NCBI GenBank assembly: GCA_027311945.1
Contig: DAICXZ010000003.1
Coordinates: forward strand, 1 to 64,000
Length of the DNA stretch: 64,000 nucleotides
Source: Erythrobacter sp.
Lineage (GTDB): Bacteria; Pseudomonadota; Alphaproteobacteria; Sphingomonadales; Sphingomonadaceae
Direction of reading: 5' to 3'
The position numbers and the translations under genes are program-made. Under the pieces are notes generated by a model that did not search any database, was not told where the DNA came from, and worked only from the letters and a program-made list of their open reading frames with translations. Below are positions 1-11,220 of the stretch, in pieces; within the stretch, counting starts at the first letter, position 1; the number at the start of each line of letters is the position of its first letter.

Positions 1-1
1 C

Positions 2-442
2 TTCTTCACCCGAACCACCGATCTCGTCCAGCGTTTGCAGGCCGCACGTCAGTCCCTGACCTTGACCCAGGAGATCGCCAGGCTCGACCGCTTCGACCTG
101 CTCATCCTCGATGACCTGTCCTACGTCCGCAAGGACCAGGCTGAAACCAGCGTCCTGTTCGAACTCATCTCTGCCAGATACGAAAGGCGCTCCATCATGA
201 TCACCGCCAACCAACCATTCAGCGGTTGGGATTCCATTTTTTTGGATAAGGCAATGACTGTCGCCGCCATCGACAGGCTCGTTCACCACGCCACTATCCT
301 GGAAATGAACGTCGAGAGCTATCGCAGGCGATCCGCACTGGCCGCAGCGACATCGCTCCGCGACAGTCCTCCTGATCCAGCGACATCGCCCAGCGACATC
401 GAAACCGTTCCAGCGACATCGCTGCGCGACAACGCCTCTTGA
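2..442 (+). CDS. istB: IstB-like IS21-family transposition helper ATPase, 3' part only
   Basis: This is the C-terminal part of the AAA+ ATPase that assists the IstA transposase of IS21-type elements. The frame is open from base 2, so the real start and the Walker A motif lie before the window; the TTG at 35 is only an internal codon. The Walker B-like stretch LLILDDLSYV is followed by SVLFELISARYERRS and the ITANQPFSGW segment (sensor 1 region), then AAIDRLVHHATILEM, all typical of IstB. The last 35 or so codons (ATSLRDS, PATSPSD, PATSLRD) are not conserved protein. They arise from a DNA repeat (CAGCGACATCG) belonging to the end of the element. Whether the element is intact cannot be judged from here. 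Confidence 0.9.
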   Translation, partial: FFTRTTDLVQRLQAARQSLTLTQEIARLDRFDLLILDDLSYVRKDQAETSVLFELISARYERRSIMITANQPFSGWDSIFLDKAMTVAAIDRLVHHATILEMNVESYRRRSALAAATSLRDSPPDPATSPSDIETVPATSLRDNAS

Positions 443-535
443 TCCAGGCCAACCTCGTGTGACATTATCCCCAACGTCACCGCTGACACATCACCATCAG
501 TGTCGCTGACCAATCACCGGCGATGTCGCGCTACA
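345..535. repeat. IS21-type element right end with multiple CAGCGACATCG repeats
   Basis: CAGCGACATCG occurs four times in direct orientation, starting at 345, 378, 391 and 411. Related inverted copies follow (TGTCGCTG near 500, CGATGTCGC at 522-530). IS21-family elements carry several copies of a transposase-binding repeat at each end, so I read this as the right end. The exact terminus is not determined; CTACA at 531-535 is a plausible edge. Bases 443-700 hold no other gene I recognise. Confidence 0.6.
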
Positions 536-699
536 AATCGCGCTCGAAACGGCGTGAGCTTGTTGCGACAAGCTGAAAAGGCCTTCGCTGCACTCAACGG
601 GAAGCGATTCCGCAGCTTCGTTCGCAGTGGACCAGGGTCTGTCCGCATCTCCCTCGGCCCGCACGCGGATCGTGGTGGCGATGCCCGCAGTAGCCATGG

Positions 700-995
700 T
701 TGTGCCTGTGCCAGCGTGATCTCTGTCCCGAGCGCATATATGCGTCGACAGCGCCAGTTCCTGCTCGCCTGAGAGCCTACGCGGAGGGTGACCGCGGTTC
801 GGGTTGATCCCTGCATCGCCCGTCAGCCGCCGACGCATTAGCGAGCGGAGGATCTACGACGCGCGTCTTGTATATGCACGGAGTGCTGACCGCAAACGTC
901 GCCGCCAGCTGACGGACGACCATCCCACCGTCCATCGCGCCAAGCACCCTGTCGCGCAAATCCTGCGAGTAACTCTCCCCTGATCGCCAGCCCAT
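700..995 (-). pseudogene. IS630-type transposase remnant (N-terminal part, frameshifted)
   Basis: The minus-strand reading from ATG at 995 gives a helix-turn-helix start (SYSQDLRDRVLGAMDGG, LAATFAVSTPCIYK) typical of IS630-family transposases. After codon ~43 the similarity moves to another frame (MRRRLTGDAGINPNRGHPP, LSGEQELALSTHI near 838-740) and then to a third (EITLAQAQPWLL near 720). At least two frameshifts therefore break the gene, and the DDE catalytic part is missing. The 3' side is cut off by the IS21-type end, suggesting that the IS21 element inserted into, or recombined with, an older IS630 copy. Boundaries are approximate. Confidence 0.75.
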
Positions 996-1173
996 CGCCG
1001 TCTCCTCCGTAACGGCATCTTCTGAATCACACGATCAGACCAGAGGGTATCCCAGCGATTCCGCTCAACCTAAGCCTGCTCTAGCGTGCTACCTACGGAG
1101 CTACCTAGCAGCGAGGGGCAACGAAAGCGCCTTCTGCTGCTCCTTTATAACGTATTGATATCATATCAAAAAG

Positions 1174-1249
<76 letters not shown>

Positions 1250-1293
1250 ACACCGGGTTTTTCCGGGGCCCCGAAGCGGGGAGACGCGTCTAA

Positions 1294-1337
1294 TAGCGAT
1301 TGTTTCCGGCTTGAAAAGAGCTTTTTTGCAATCGCTA
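1294..1337 (-). terminator. Inverted repeat at the rodA stop, possible terminator
   Basis: Perfect 9-bp arms TAGCGATTG (1294-1302) and CAATCGCTA (1329-1337) enclose 26 nt. The rodA stop codon TAG (complement of 1335-1337) lies in the distal arm. The loop is A/T-rich, and there is no clean U-tract after the stem, so a terminator role is only possible. The tRNA-Lys promoter must also lie in this 85-bp gap. Confidence 0.35.
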
Positions 1338-2450
1338 GTAGTTTTTCCCTGGCCGCTTGTTCCAGCGGTCCACCATCATCAGCGTACCCACGCATATCAT
1401 GTTGGTAAGCATGGAAGAACCGCCGTGACTCATGAACGGCAAGGGTATCCCCACGACCGGAGCCATGCCCATCACCATCATCAGATTGACCGCCGCATAG
1501 AAGAAGATCGTCGCCACCATGCCGCCTGCCAGAAGCCGCGAGAATCGGTCTTGCGCATCGCGCGCCACGGTGAGGCCCCAGCGCAGCACCAGCCCGAAAA
1601 TCAGCAGCACGAACAGGCCGCCTACCAAACCCCACTCCTCGGCCATCGTCGCGAAGACAAAGTCGGTGTGCGGTTCGGGCAGATAGTCGAGCGAGCTTTG
1701 CGAGCCGTTGCCGAACCCCTTACCGAACAGGCCGCCCGAACCGATCGCAATCTTCGACTGGGTGATGTGGTAACCCGCGCCAAGCGGATCGCTCTCGGGA
1801 TCAAGGAAAGTGGTTACACGCCGCCGCTGATAGTCCTGCAGGCCAAAGAAATAGGCCAGCGGAATGGCCACCAGTGCTGCCAGAGCGCCACCTGCAAACC
1901 ACTTGCCGGGCAGGCCCGCCATGAACATCACCACCGCGCCGCCGAAGGCAATCGCCAGCGCCGTTCCCAGATCAGGTTGCAGCAGGACGAGCAGCATCGG
2001 CAAGCCAACCAGCGCAGCGGCGGGAACGATAGCACGCCAAGTGCCGATCAGCCCCACCGGCAGGCCGTGATAGAACCACGCCAGCACCAGCACGATCGCA
2101 GGCTTCATGAACTCCGATGGCTGCAGCACCATGAAGCCGAGATTCAACCAGCGCTGGCTGCCCCCGCCAATGGCCCCCAGCGTCTCCACCAGCATCAGCA
2201 GCAGAACCACGGCGGCATAGATCGGGAGCGCGGCCAGCTTCGCCAGGTTCATCGGGAAAAGCGACATGACCAGCGCCATGGAAAGCGTCACAGCGAAACG
2301 CAGCAGATGCGAGGTGGCGTAAGGCGACATAGAGCCACCTGCCGCCGAGTACAGCACGGCTCCCCCGAAAGCGACCAGCAAGGCAATCGGCAGAATGACC
2401 TGCCAGGGGAATTGGGCCAGCGGCGCTGGCAGCGTAACCGCGCGCCTCAC
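1335..2450 (-). CDS. rodA: Rod shape-determining protein RodA (SEDS glycan polymerase)
   Basis: RodA is the SEDS-family membrane glycosyltransferase that polymerises lipid II into glycan strands during cell elongation, together with PBP2. The 371-aa product has about ten hydrophobic segments and family motifs: WLNLG (101), PSEFMK (111-116), QPDLGTA (158-164), GSGGLFGKG (238-246) and PEPHTDFVF (258-266), whose Asp is the residue known to be essential in SEDS proteins. The start is GTG at 2450, which overlaps the mrdA stop in GTGA, so translation is probably coupled. It is the last gene of the mreBCD-mrdA-rodA operon. Confidence 0.96.
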   Translation of the reverse strand: MRRAVTLPAPLAQFPWQVILPIALLVAFGGAVLYSAAGGSMSPYATSHLLRFAVTLSMALVMSLFPMNLAKLAALPIYAAVVLLLMLVETLGAIGGGSQRWLNLGFMVLQPSEFMKPAIVLVLAWFYHGLPVGLIGTWRAIVPAAALVGLPMLLVLLQPDLGTALAIAFGGAVVMFMAGLPGKWFAGGALAALVAIPLAYFFGLQDYQRRRVTTFLDPESDPLGAGYHITQSKIAIGSGGLFGKGFGNGSQSSLDYLPEPHTDFVFATMAEEWGLVGGLFVLLIFGLVLRWGLTVARDAQDRFSRLLAGGMVATIFFYAAVNLMMVMGMAPVVGIPLPFMSHGGSSMLTNMICVGTLMMVDRWNKRPGKNY

Positions 2451-4474
2451 GTCAGGTTGCCATTCGCGCTGCCGACAGGGTCTTCACGCGGAACGAGGGC
2501 GTCGGTCACCGGTGTCTCGGGTTCCGCAATTGCAGCGCGCGCCTCGGCATCAACCTTCTCGGCCAGCTTTATCGGGGCGGGGGCAGGGGGCAGGTCCACT
2601 CCGGCAGCGGCAGCATAGGCGGCATAGGACTGCTCGAGCCGCTGTTGCGCCGTCCCCCCCCACTGCTTCTCGAAGCCGTGCAGCGCATCCAACGCCTTGG
2701 CCGGGTCAAACAGGAAGGCCATCACATCGCGCGCAATCGGGTAGGCCGAGCCCGAACCGCCGCCATGTTCGATCACCACCGCACAGGCGTAGCGCGGATT
2801 GTTGAACGGGGCGAAGGAGATGAAAAGGCCGTGGTCACGATATTTCCATGGGCCGGTCTTGCCGTTCGAGAGCGAAAGCGAGACCACCTGCGCCGTGCCC
2901 GTTTTGCCGGCCATCAACACGTCATCGATCGGCAGCCGTGCGCGCCCGGCGGTGCCGGGGCCATTGATCACGTCGCTCATCGCATTCTGGATGACCTGAA
3001 CATGATCGCCATGGAAATTCATGCTGCCGAACTTGGGTGTCTTTCCGTCCAAGATCAGACGCGGCATCACGGTCCGGCCGGTAGCGATACGCGCGGCATA
3101 GACGGCAAGCTGCAATGGATTGAACAGCATGTAACCCTGGCCGATCGTGGCGTTCACCGTATCGAAGGCCTGCCATTCCCGGCCATACTTCTTCAGCTTC
3201 CACTCCGGATCGGGCACGGTGCCGTAAAATTGGCTGGCGACCGGCAGCGGAAACTCCTGACCCAGCCCGCAGCGGCGCGCCATGTCGGAGATCACATTCA
3301 TCCCAAGCTGCTGGGCGAAGTGATAGAAATAAACGTCGCAGGACTGATAGATGCCCTTGGCCATGTCGACACTGCCGTGGCCGCGCCGGTTCCAGCAATG
3401 GAATACACGGTTGCCAACGCGCAGGCCGCCGTTGCAGGCGACGCTGGCATCGGGTGACAGGCCCGCTTCAAGGAAAGCCATCGCCACCATTGGCTTCACC
3501 GTCGAGCCCGGCGGATAGAGGCCTTGCAGCACCTTGTTCCGCAAGGGTACCCGGTCGTTCTCGCTCAGCATCGAATATTCAACGCGGCCGATACCGTCAG
3601 AGAAGCTGTTGGGGTCGAAGCTGGGCATGGAGGCCATGCACATGAGGTCGCCCGTCAGGCAATCGATCACCACCACCGAACCGGATTCCAGACCGATCCG
3701 GCGCGCGGCATAGTCCTGCAACGGCCCGTCGATAGTCAGACGGATCGGATCGCCCGGAATGTCCTCGCGCGTTTCGAGGTCACGCACGCGGCGGCCCGAA
3801 GCGGTGACCTCCACCCGCCGCGCGCCGGGCACACCGCGCAGTTCCTGTTCGAACTGCTTCTCGATCCCGTTCTTGCCCATCTTGAAGCCGGGCGTGAGTA
3901 GCAGCGGCTGCGGCTCAAGCTCATACTCTTCGCGGCTGGGGGCGCCGACATAGCCGATGAGATGGCCGACCGAGCTGCCGGTCGGATAGTAGCGCGCATA
4001 GGATTGCTGCGGCAGAACGCCCGGAAGCTCGGGCAGGCGCACGGTCAGCGCGGCGTATTTCTCGAAGTCGAGCCCGCTTGCCACCGGGACCACCTGATAG
4101 CTCGAAGCGCTCTCGATGCGCTCGGCCAGATCCTTGCGCTCAAGGTCGTCGAAGGCGAGCACCTTGGCGAGCAAGTCGATGGTCGCATCGCGGTCGTGCA
4201 GCCGCTCGGGGATGATATCGACGCGGAAATCACTACGGTTGGAAGCAAGCGGCGAACCGTTACGGTCGAGAATCCAACCCCGGCGCGGTGGGATGAGCGA
4301 GAGATTGACGCGGTTGCTCTCCGCTTCCATCTCGTATTTCTCGTTTTCGGCCACGGCGATATAGCCCATCCGCGCCGCCAGCAGCAGGCCCACGCCGCCC
4401 TGAACCGCGCCAAGCACAAAGCTGCGCCGGTCGAACGTCTCCTTCAGGGAGTTGCTGCTAAGTCTCGGTTCCAT
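2447..4474 (-). CDS. mrdA: Penicillin-binding protein 2 (elongasome transpeptidase)
   Basis: PBP2 is the class B transpeptidase that cross-links peptidoglycan made by RodA. At 675 aa it has one N-terminal membrane anchor (about residues 18-42), a dimerisation/pedestal domain starting near IPPRRGWILDRNG (61-73), and a C-terminal transpeptidase domain with the acyl-enzyme motif STVK (324-327), SCD (378-380, the form normal for PBP2) and KTGT (524-527). A proline/alanine-rich tail of about 60 residues follows the catalytic domain. Three bases separate it from mreD upstream, and it overlaps rodA by 4 bp downstream. No catalytic residue is missing. Confidence 0.96.
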   Translation of the reverse strand: MEPRLSSNSLKETFDRRSFVLGAVQGGVGLLLAARMGYIAVAENEKYEMEAESNRVNLSLIPPRRGWILDRNGSPLASNRSDFRVDIIPERLHDRDATIDLLAKVLAFDDLERKDLAERIESASSYQVVPVASGLDFEKYAALTVRLPELPGVLPQQSYARYYPTGSSVGHLIGYVGAPSREEYELEPQPLLLTPGFKMGKNGIEKQFEQELRGVPGARRVEVTASGRRVRDLETREDIPGDPIRLTIDGPLQDYAARRIGLESGSVVVIDCLTGDLMCMASMPSFDPNSFSDGIGRVEYSMLSENDRVPLRNKVLQGLYPPGSTVKPMVAMAFLEAGLSPDASVACNGGLRVGNRVFHCWNRRGHGSVDMAKGIYQSCDVYFYHFAQQLGMNVISDMARRCGLGQEFPLPVASQFYGTVPDPEWKLKKYGREWQAFDTVNATIGQGYMLFNPLQLAVYAARIATGRTVMPRLILDGKTPKFGSMNFHGDHVQVIQNAMSDVINGPGTAGRARLPIDDVLMAGKTGTAQVVSLSLSNGKTGPWKYRDHGLFISFAPFNNPRYACAVVIEHGGGSGSAYPIARDVMAFLFDPAKALDALHGFEKQWGGTAQQRLEQSYAAYAAAAGVDLPPAPAPIKLAEKVDAEARAAIAEPETPVTDALVPREDPVGSANGNLT

Positions 4475-4477
4475 CGC

Positions 4478-5035
4478 TCAGTCGATCCGCCTTACGCGGA
4501 GCAATCGCAGGCGATCCAATATCGCCACCACACCTACGATAATGGGAAAGAGCACCAAGGAGAGCAAGAGCTGCGGCGCCAGTAACCAGAAATGCAGCAG
4601 ATCAAGCCTGGCCCCAGAAAATACTGCCGAGAACAGCAGGAACAGCGTGATCAGCACGGCGGCGACAATCCAGTCCTGCCAGAATCCGCGCCAGGGAAAC
4701 CGTAGCTCGAACAAGTCGAGCGCAATCAGTGTGAGAGAATACAGCAGAATGCTGCTGCCGAGCGGCTGGCCCGACAGAAGATCGTCGACCAGCCCGAGCG
4801 GGAAACCCGCCCATAGCGGAAGCAGACCGGGCCGCAGCAAGCGCCAGGCAAGCAGGAACATGAAGGCCAGCGGCGGAACCACCGGGGCAGGGGCAATCAC
4901 CGGCAGCATCGGCACCAGCGAGGCCAGGATGATCGAGAGCCACGGCACCCCGTGAACGAGCGCGGGCGAATGATCACGATTGATCTTGCTTCCGAACAGA
5001 TCCCTGCGCGCGGTCGGGCTCAGCTTTTCCATCAT
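4478..5035 (-). CDS. mreD: Rod shape-determining membrane protein MreD
   Basis: MreD is a small integral membrane partner of MreC and the elongasome. The 185-aa product has about five hydrophobic helices and the PLGLVDDLLSGQPLGSS stretch that characterises MreD (GL-x-D-D-x6-PLG). Its start overlaps the mreC stop as ATGA; a second ATG follows immediately and could also serve. The sequence is poorly conserved in this family, so the assignment rests on both this motif and its place between mreC and mrdA. Confidence 0.92.
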   Translation of the reverse strand: MMEKLSPTARRDLFGSKINRDHSPALVHGVPWLSIILASLVPMLPVIAPAPVVPPLAFMFLLAWRLLRPGLLPLWAGFPLGLVDDLLSGQPLGSSILLYSLTLIALDLFELRFPWRGFWQDWIVAAVLITLFLLFSAVFSGARLDLLHFWLLAPQLLLSLVLFPIIVGVVAILDRLRLLRVRRID

Positions 5036-6018
5036 TCGTCCGGCGCTGCCGCTCCGGATGGCGCGATAGAAGGCGGAGGCGGGGGAGAGGCCGGCGGATC
5101 AGGCAATTCGGCTGCGACCTCTTCGATGCCCTGTTCGGTCGGGCCGGAAAGAGGGCGGGCGAGCATCGCGACCGCCTCGGGCTGCCACACCGGCTCGACC
5201 AGCACGACGTCGGTCGCGGCCGGGTTGCTTAGCAGCCGCGCGATGGCGCCATCGTCGTTGAGTTCGGTCACCATGGCCACAGCAACACCGGGACGGAACA
5301 TCCCACCCGCTCCGGAAGTCACAAAAACGTCACCGATCTCCAGCGGGTTGATGCCGAGCGAGATCAGGCGCAGGCGCAGCGAGCCATCTGCGCGCCCCTC
5401 GGCAAAGGCGACCACGTTATCGGTGGCCCGGCGCACGGGTACGATCGATTCGCTATCGGTCAGCAGCAGCACCCGCGAACTCGTCCGCCCGACTTCGAGC
5501 ACACGCCCCACCAGGCCCATCGGCGAAGTCACCGGCATCCCGACCTTCACCCCGTCGTTACGCCCGGCAGAAAGATAGGCGAAGCGCCGCGCGCTGACCG
5601 AGGTCGATCCGATCAGGCGGGCCACGGCAATCGGCTTGCGCTCATCCTGCGCCAGGCCCAGCACCGCCTTGAGCTGCTCGTTCTCCTGCTCGAGCGCGCG
5701 TGCCTCCGCCAGCTTCACGCGGGCGATGGCTATTTCTTCCTTCATCTGCGCGTTCTTGCTGCCCGCCTCATAGTAGCCGGCGATCGCATCGAAGAAATTG
5801 CTGGTGCCCACGCGCCCGGCCGCGCCTGCTTCGCCCACTGACGTCGTGACGTCGCTCGCCATGGTCCGCAGACCGGCGAAGGCTTCGGGCCTGACCAGGG
5901 ATACGATGAGGAGCAGCGCGCCAATAGCAGCGCCCGCCGACGCGAGCAGATAGCCCGCGAAGACGCCGAATTGCGCCCTGCGATTGGTGCCGCTGCGCTG
6001 TGCCGCCGGCGGTGCCAT
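5032..6018 (-). CDS. mreC: Rod shape-determining protein MreC
   Basis: MreC is the bitopic periplasmic scaffold that links MreB to the wall synthases. The 328-aa product has a short cytoplasmic tail, one membrane helix (about residues 18-42), a coiled coil (about 90-120, IAIARVKLAEARALEQENEQ) and the beta-rich MreC domain (about 130-275, with GVKVGMPVTSPMGLVGRV). The C-terminal 50 residues are rich in Pro, Ala and Glu and are probably unstructured. It follows mreB by 31 bp. Confidence 0.95.
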   Translation of the reverse strand: MAPPAAQRSGTNRRAQFGVFAGYLLASAGAAIGALLLIVSLVRPEAFAGLRTMASDVTTSVGEAGAAGRVGTSNFFDAIAGYYEAGSKNAQMKEEIAIARVKLAEARALEQENEQLKAVLGLAQDERKPIAVARLIGSTSVSARRFAYLSAGRNDGVKVGMPVTSPMGLVGRVLEVGRTSSRVLLLTDSESIVPVRRATDNVVAFAEGRADGSLRLRLISLGINPLEIGDVFVTSGAGGMFRPGVAVAMVTELNDDGAIARLLSNPAATDVVLVEPVWQPEAVAMLARPLSGPTEQGIEEVAAELPDPPASPPPPPSIAPSGAAAPDE

Positions 6019-6049
6019 GGCCCGCGCGCTCTCCTTGTTTCAACCGCCC

Positions 6050-9083
<3,034 letters not shown>

Positions 9084-9084
<1 letters not shown>

Positions 9085-9590
9085 TGCGCGGGTCGCTATT
9101 TATCATTGCTGGTCTTGCCCTCGCAGGCTGTTCGCAGGAGCCAGATCCCGCCGAAAAGGCGGCCGAGGACAAGAAAATCGTCGAGATGGTGCGCGCCGCC
9201 AACGATGCACCGCCGCCAATCGAAGAGGTAATCCCACAGGCGATCCTCTATCCCGATATCGAGAAGGAAGACCTGTTCGGAGCCTCCTGCGCCTATGCAC
9301 CAGGCACCAGCATGGGCGCCCGCGTGATCGCGCGCGAAGCCGACGCCTATATGAAGATCGACGACGAAATGGTGCGCTTTGCGGTTGACCCTGGCGCGCG
9401 CCAATTGGCGAACCGCACCGGCTCGCTCTACAACGGGCGACAGTACTCGCTCCGCCTCCAGATCGAGGGCGACGGCAGCCCCGATCCCAACGCCAGCGAG
9501 AGCACGCTCTATCAGGGCACGATCTGGCTGCGCGATCGGTGGGACCGCAATGTCTACACGGGCAGCGGAACGGTGAGCTGCGGGGTCTGA
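9084..9590 (+). CDS. Predicted lipoprotein of unknown function
   Basis: The start ATG shares one base with the mutL stop (TGATG), so translation is probably coupled. The 168-aa product begins with a lipoprotein signal (MRGSLFIIAGLALAGCSQE, lipobox LAGC), followed by a charged segment and a mature domain with two further Cys (ASCAY and VSCGV) that could pair in the periplasm. I recognise no named domain. The association with mutL is probably only transcriptional, since an envelope protein has no obvious role in mismatch repair. Confidence 0.8.
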
Positions 9591-9594
9591 CGCC

Positions 9595-10392
9595 TCAGGC
9601 GCGGAACTTCGGCACTTCCCGGTCCAAGTCCAGCTGGGGAATGATCCGGTAGCGTGCCAGCACAAGGCTGAAGAGGCCGAACATCAGCAAGCCGACAGCT
9701 GTGATCGTGAACACTGCGCCCTCACCAGCGAGGCTCGCCACAGCGTTGCCCAGCGTCTTCACCTGCTCGGTTCCGGCCGAGAGGAAGCCGACTTGTACCA
9801 GCGACCAGCCGATCACGCCATAGACCACGGCCCTTGCACCATAGCCAAGGCCGCCGAGCCAGCGGGTGGCCGAGGGTGCGCCGGAACTGATGCGGTGCAT
9901 GAACTCGCCAGAGATCGCCTTCTTGAGCTGGAACAGTGCGGTCACGCCAAAGGCAACGCCCAACAGACCGAGCAAGCCAGGGCCGAAGCTCATGCTCATG
10001 ACGCCAGCCGCAGCATCTTGCGCGCCACCGCCGCCCGAGTTTGGGCCGGAGGCAAATTCATAAGCGGTCCAGGCGAGTGCGAAGTGGCCGATGGCACTGC
10101 CCACATGGCCGATACGCTTGGCCCAACCCTTGGCATCACTGCCGTTGTTCTCGATATCGAAGAAGGTGGAAGCGAGGCGGAACAGCGCATAGGCACACAG
10201 GCCGACCACCATCACCCAGAGTACAAATTGCCCAAGCGCCACAGACTCAACCGCGGCGAAGATGCCCTCCGTACCGCGGCTGATCTGGCCAGCGCTGGTA
10301 AGGGCGATGAGGCCGAGCACCGTATATAGGATGGCCCGGCTGAAATAGCCGACCCGCACGAGCCACACGAATTTCTCGGACTTGTCGACCAT
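9595..10392 (-). CDS. DUF1206 family integral membrane protein
   Basis: The 265-aa product shows three repeats of a two-helix unit, each starting with an Arg/Gly turn (YFSRAILYTVLG, AIGHFALAWTAYEFA, GARAVVYGVIGWSLV). This is the layout of the DUF1206 family, whose function is unknown. A Gly-rich segment (SGPNSGGGGAQDAAAG) lies between units. The ATG at 10392 is preceded by a hairpin that includes its Shine-Dalgarno (see 10399-10420). It lies 55 bp downstream of the NYN-domain gene on the same strand. Confidence 0.85.
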   Translation of the reverse strand: MVDKSEKFVWLVRVGYFSRAILYTVLGLIALTSAGQISRGTEGIFAAVESVALGQFVLWVMVVGLCAYALFRLASTFFDIENNGSDAKGWAKRIGHVGSAIGHFALAWTAYEFASGPNSGGGGAQDAAAGVMSMSFGPGLLGLLGVAFGVTALFQLKKAISGEFMHRISSGAPSATRWLGGLGYGARAVVYGVIGWSLVQVGFLSAGTEQVKTLGNAVASLAGEGAVFTITAVGLLMFGLFSLVLARYRIIPQLDLDREVPKFRA

Positions 10393-10398
10393 GAACGT

Positions 10399-10420
10399 TT
10401 CCCCAAAAGACCTTGGGGAA
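10399..10420 (-). promoter_or_regulatory. Hairpin burying the DUF1206 ribosome-binding site
   Basis: On the minus strand TTCCCCAA, a 6-nt loop GGTCTT, and TTGGGGAA form a perfect 8-bp stem. The distal arm contains GGGGAA, the only good Shine-Dalgarno, seven bases before the DUF1206 ATG at 10392. The stem could block ribosome entry, or it could act as a weak transcript end for the upstream NYN gene; no U-tract follows it. Confidence 0.55.
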
Positions 10421-10447
10421 CATACGCTTGAATGTCGTAATGGTGCC

Positions 10448-11173
10448 TCAACGCAGCCGTTTTACATAAAGCTGCCCGTTGTCGCGCTTCTCGAGCTTGA
10501 AGCGGTCGCTCTTGGCGCGGACCAGATCGGCCAGCTTCTTGTAGCCATGGTTGCGTACGTCGAAACTGGACCGGTTGCCGGCGATCTGGCCAACTTCCTG
10601 CAAACGCGCAAAGCCGTTTTCGTCGCGGCTGGCCGCCTTCCATGCGCTGCCAAGCAGTTCAATCACGTCCTCTTCGAGCGCCTCGCTTTCGGGCCCTTGC
10701 TCGGTCCGCTCGTCATCGTCCTTCGCGGCAGTGCGGATAAGGCGGTCCACGTCGATGTAGCGGGTGCAGGCAGTGCGGAAGGCCTCAGGCGCTTTCTCGC
10801 TACCGAAGCCGTACACGAGCAGGCCATCCTGCCGCAGACGCGTGACGAGCGGGGTGAAATCGCTGTCCGAACTCATGATGCCGAAGCCATCGACCTTGCC
10901 GCGATAGAGCAGGTCGATTGCATCAATTGTCATCGCCATGTCGGTGGCGTTCTTGCCCTTGGTCAGGTCGAACTGCTGCATCGGCTGGAGCCCGAAGCGG
11001 TGCGTGATCTTGCTCCATTTCGAAAGCGCGGGCTTGGCCCAGTTGCCATAGGCGCGGCGGATATTCACCTGCCCCAGTTCGGCCAGAACCGTCAGCACGG
11101 GGTCGATTCCGGCGTGGCTGGCGTTGTCGGCGTCGATCAACAGGGCGATGTTCTTGAGAGCTGCTTCAGACAT
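10448..11173 (-). CDS. NYN-domain protein with C-terminal OST-HTH/LOTUS-like domain
   Basis: The 241-aa product starts with a PIN-like NYN domain (LLIDADNAS near residue 10, GKNATDMAMTIDAIDLL, IMSSDSDFTPLV), whose Asp residues form the metal site of putative RNases. It ends with a winged-helix OST-HTH/LOTUS-like domain (ENGFARLQEVGQIAG, HGYKKLADLV, LYVKRL) of the kind that binds RNA. An acidic linker (about residues 150-175) joins them. This is the LabA/DUF88 architecture; a role in RNA metabolism is an inference. The frame is open to 11542, but ATG 11173 is where family homology begins. It lies 47 bp after the carbonic anhydrase gene. Confidence 0.88.
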   Translation of the reverse strand: MSEAALKNIALLIDADNASHAGIDPVLTVLAELGQVNIRRAYGNWAKPALSKWSKITHRFGLQPMQQFDLTKGKNATDMAMTIDAIDLLYRGKVDGFGIMSSDSDFTPLVTRLRQDGLLVYGFGSEKAPEAFRTACTRYIDVDRLIRTAAKDDDERTEQGPESEALEEDVIELLGSAWKAASRDENGFARLQEVGQIAGNRSSFDVRNHGYKKLADLVRAKSDRFKLEKRDNGQLYVKRLR

Positions 11174-11220
11174 GGCGCCCAGATGGCCGTGGCCCGCCGC
11201 AAAGGCAAGCGCGATAAAGC

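Noticed and set aside
324-378. Single patatin/GASAGG gene and HEMTH protein as an anti-phage or toxin system
   Set aside because: The patatin-like protein (52317-54647) and the HEMTH protein (59121-59615) lie far apart among housekeeping genes, with no cyclase, TIR, STAND or other defence partner nearby.
378-422. A CRISPR-like array from the CAGCGACATCG repeats
   Set aside because: Repeats are only 11-12 bp with irregular spacing of 13-33 bp inside a coding frame, and no cas gene is present. They fit IS21 end repeats.
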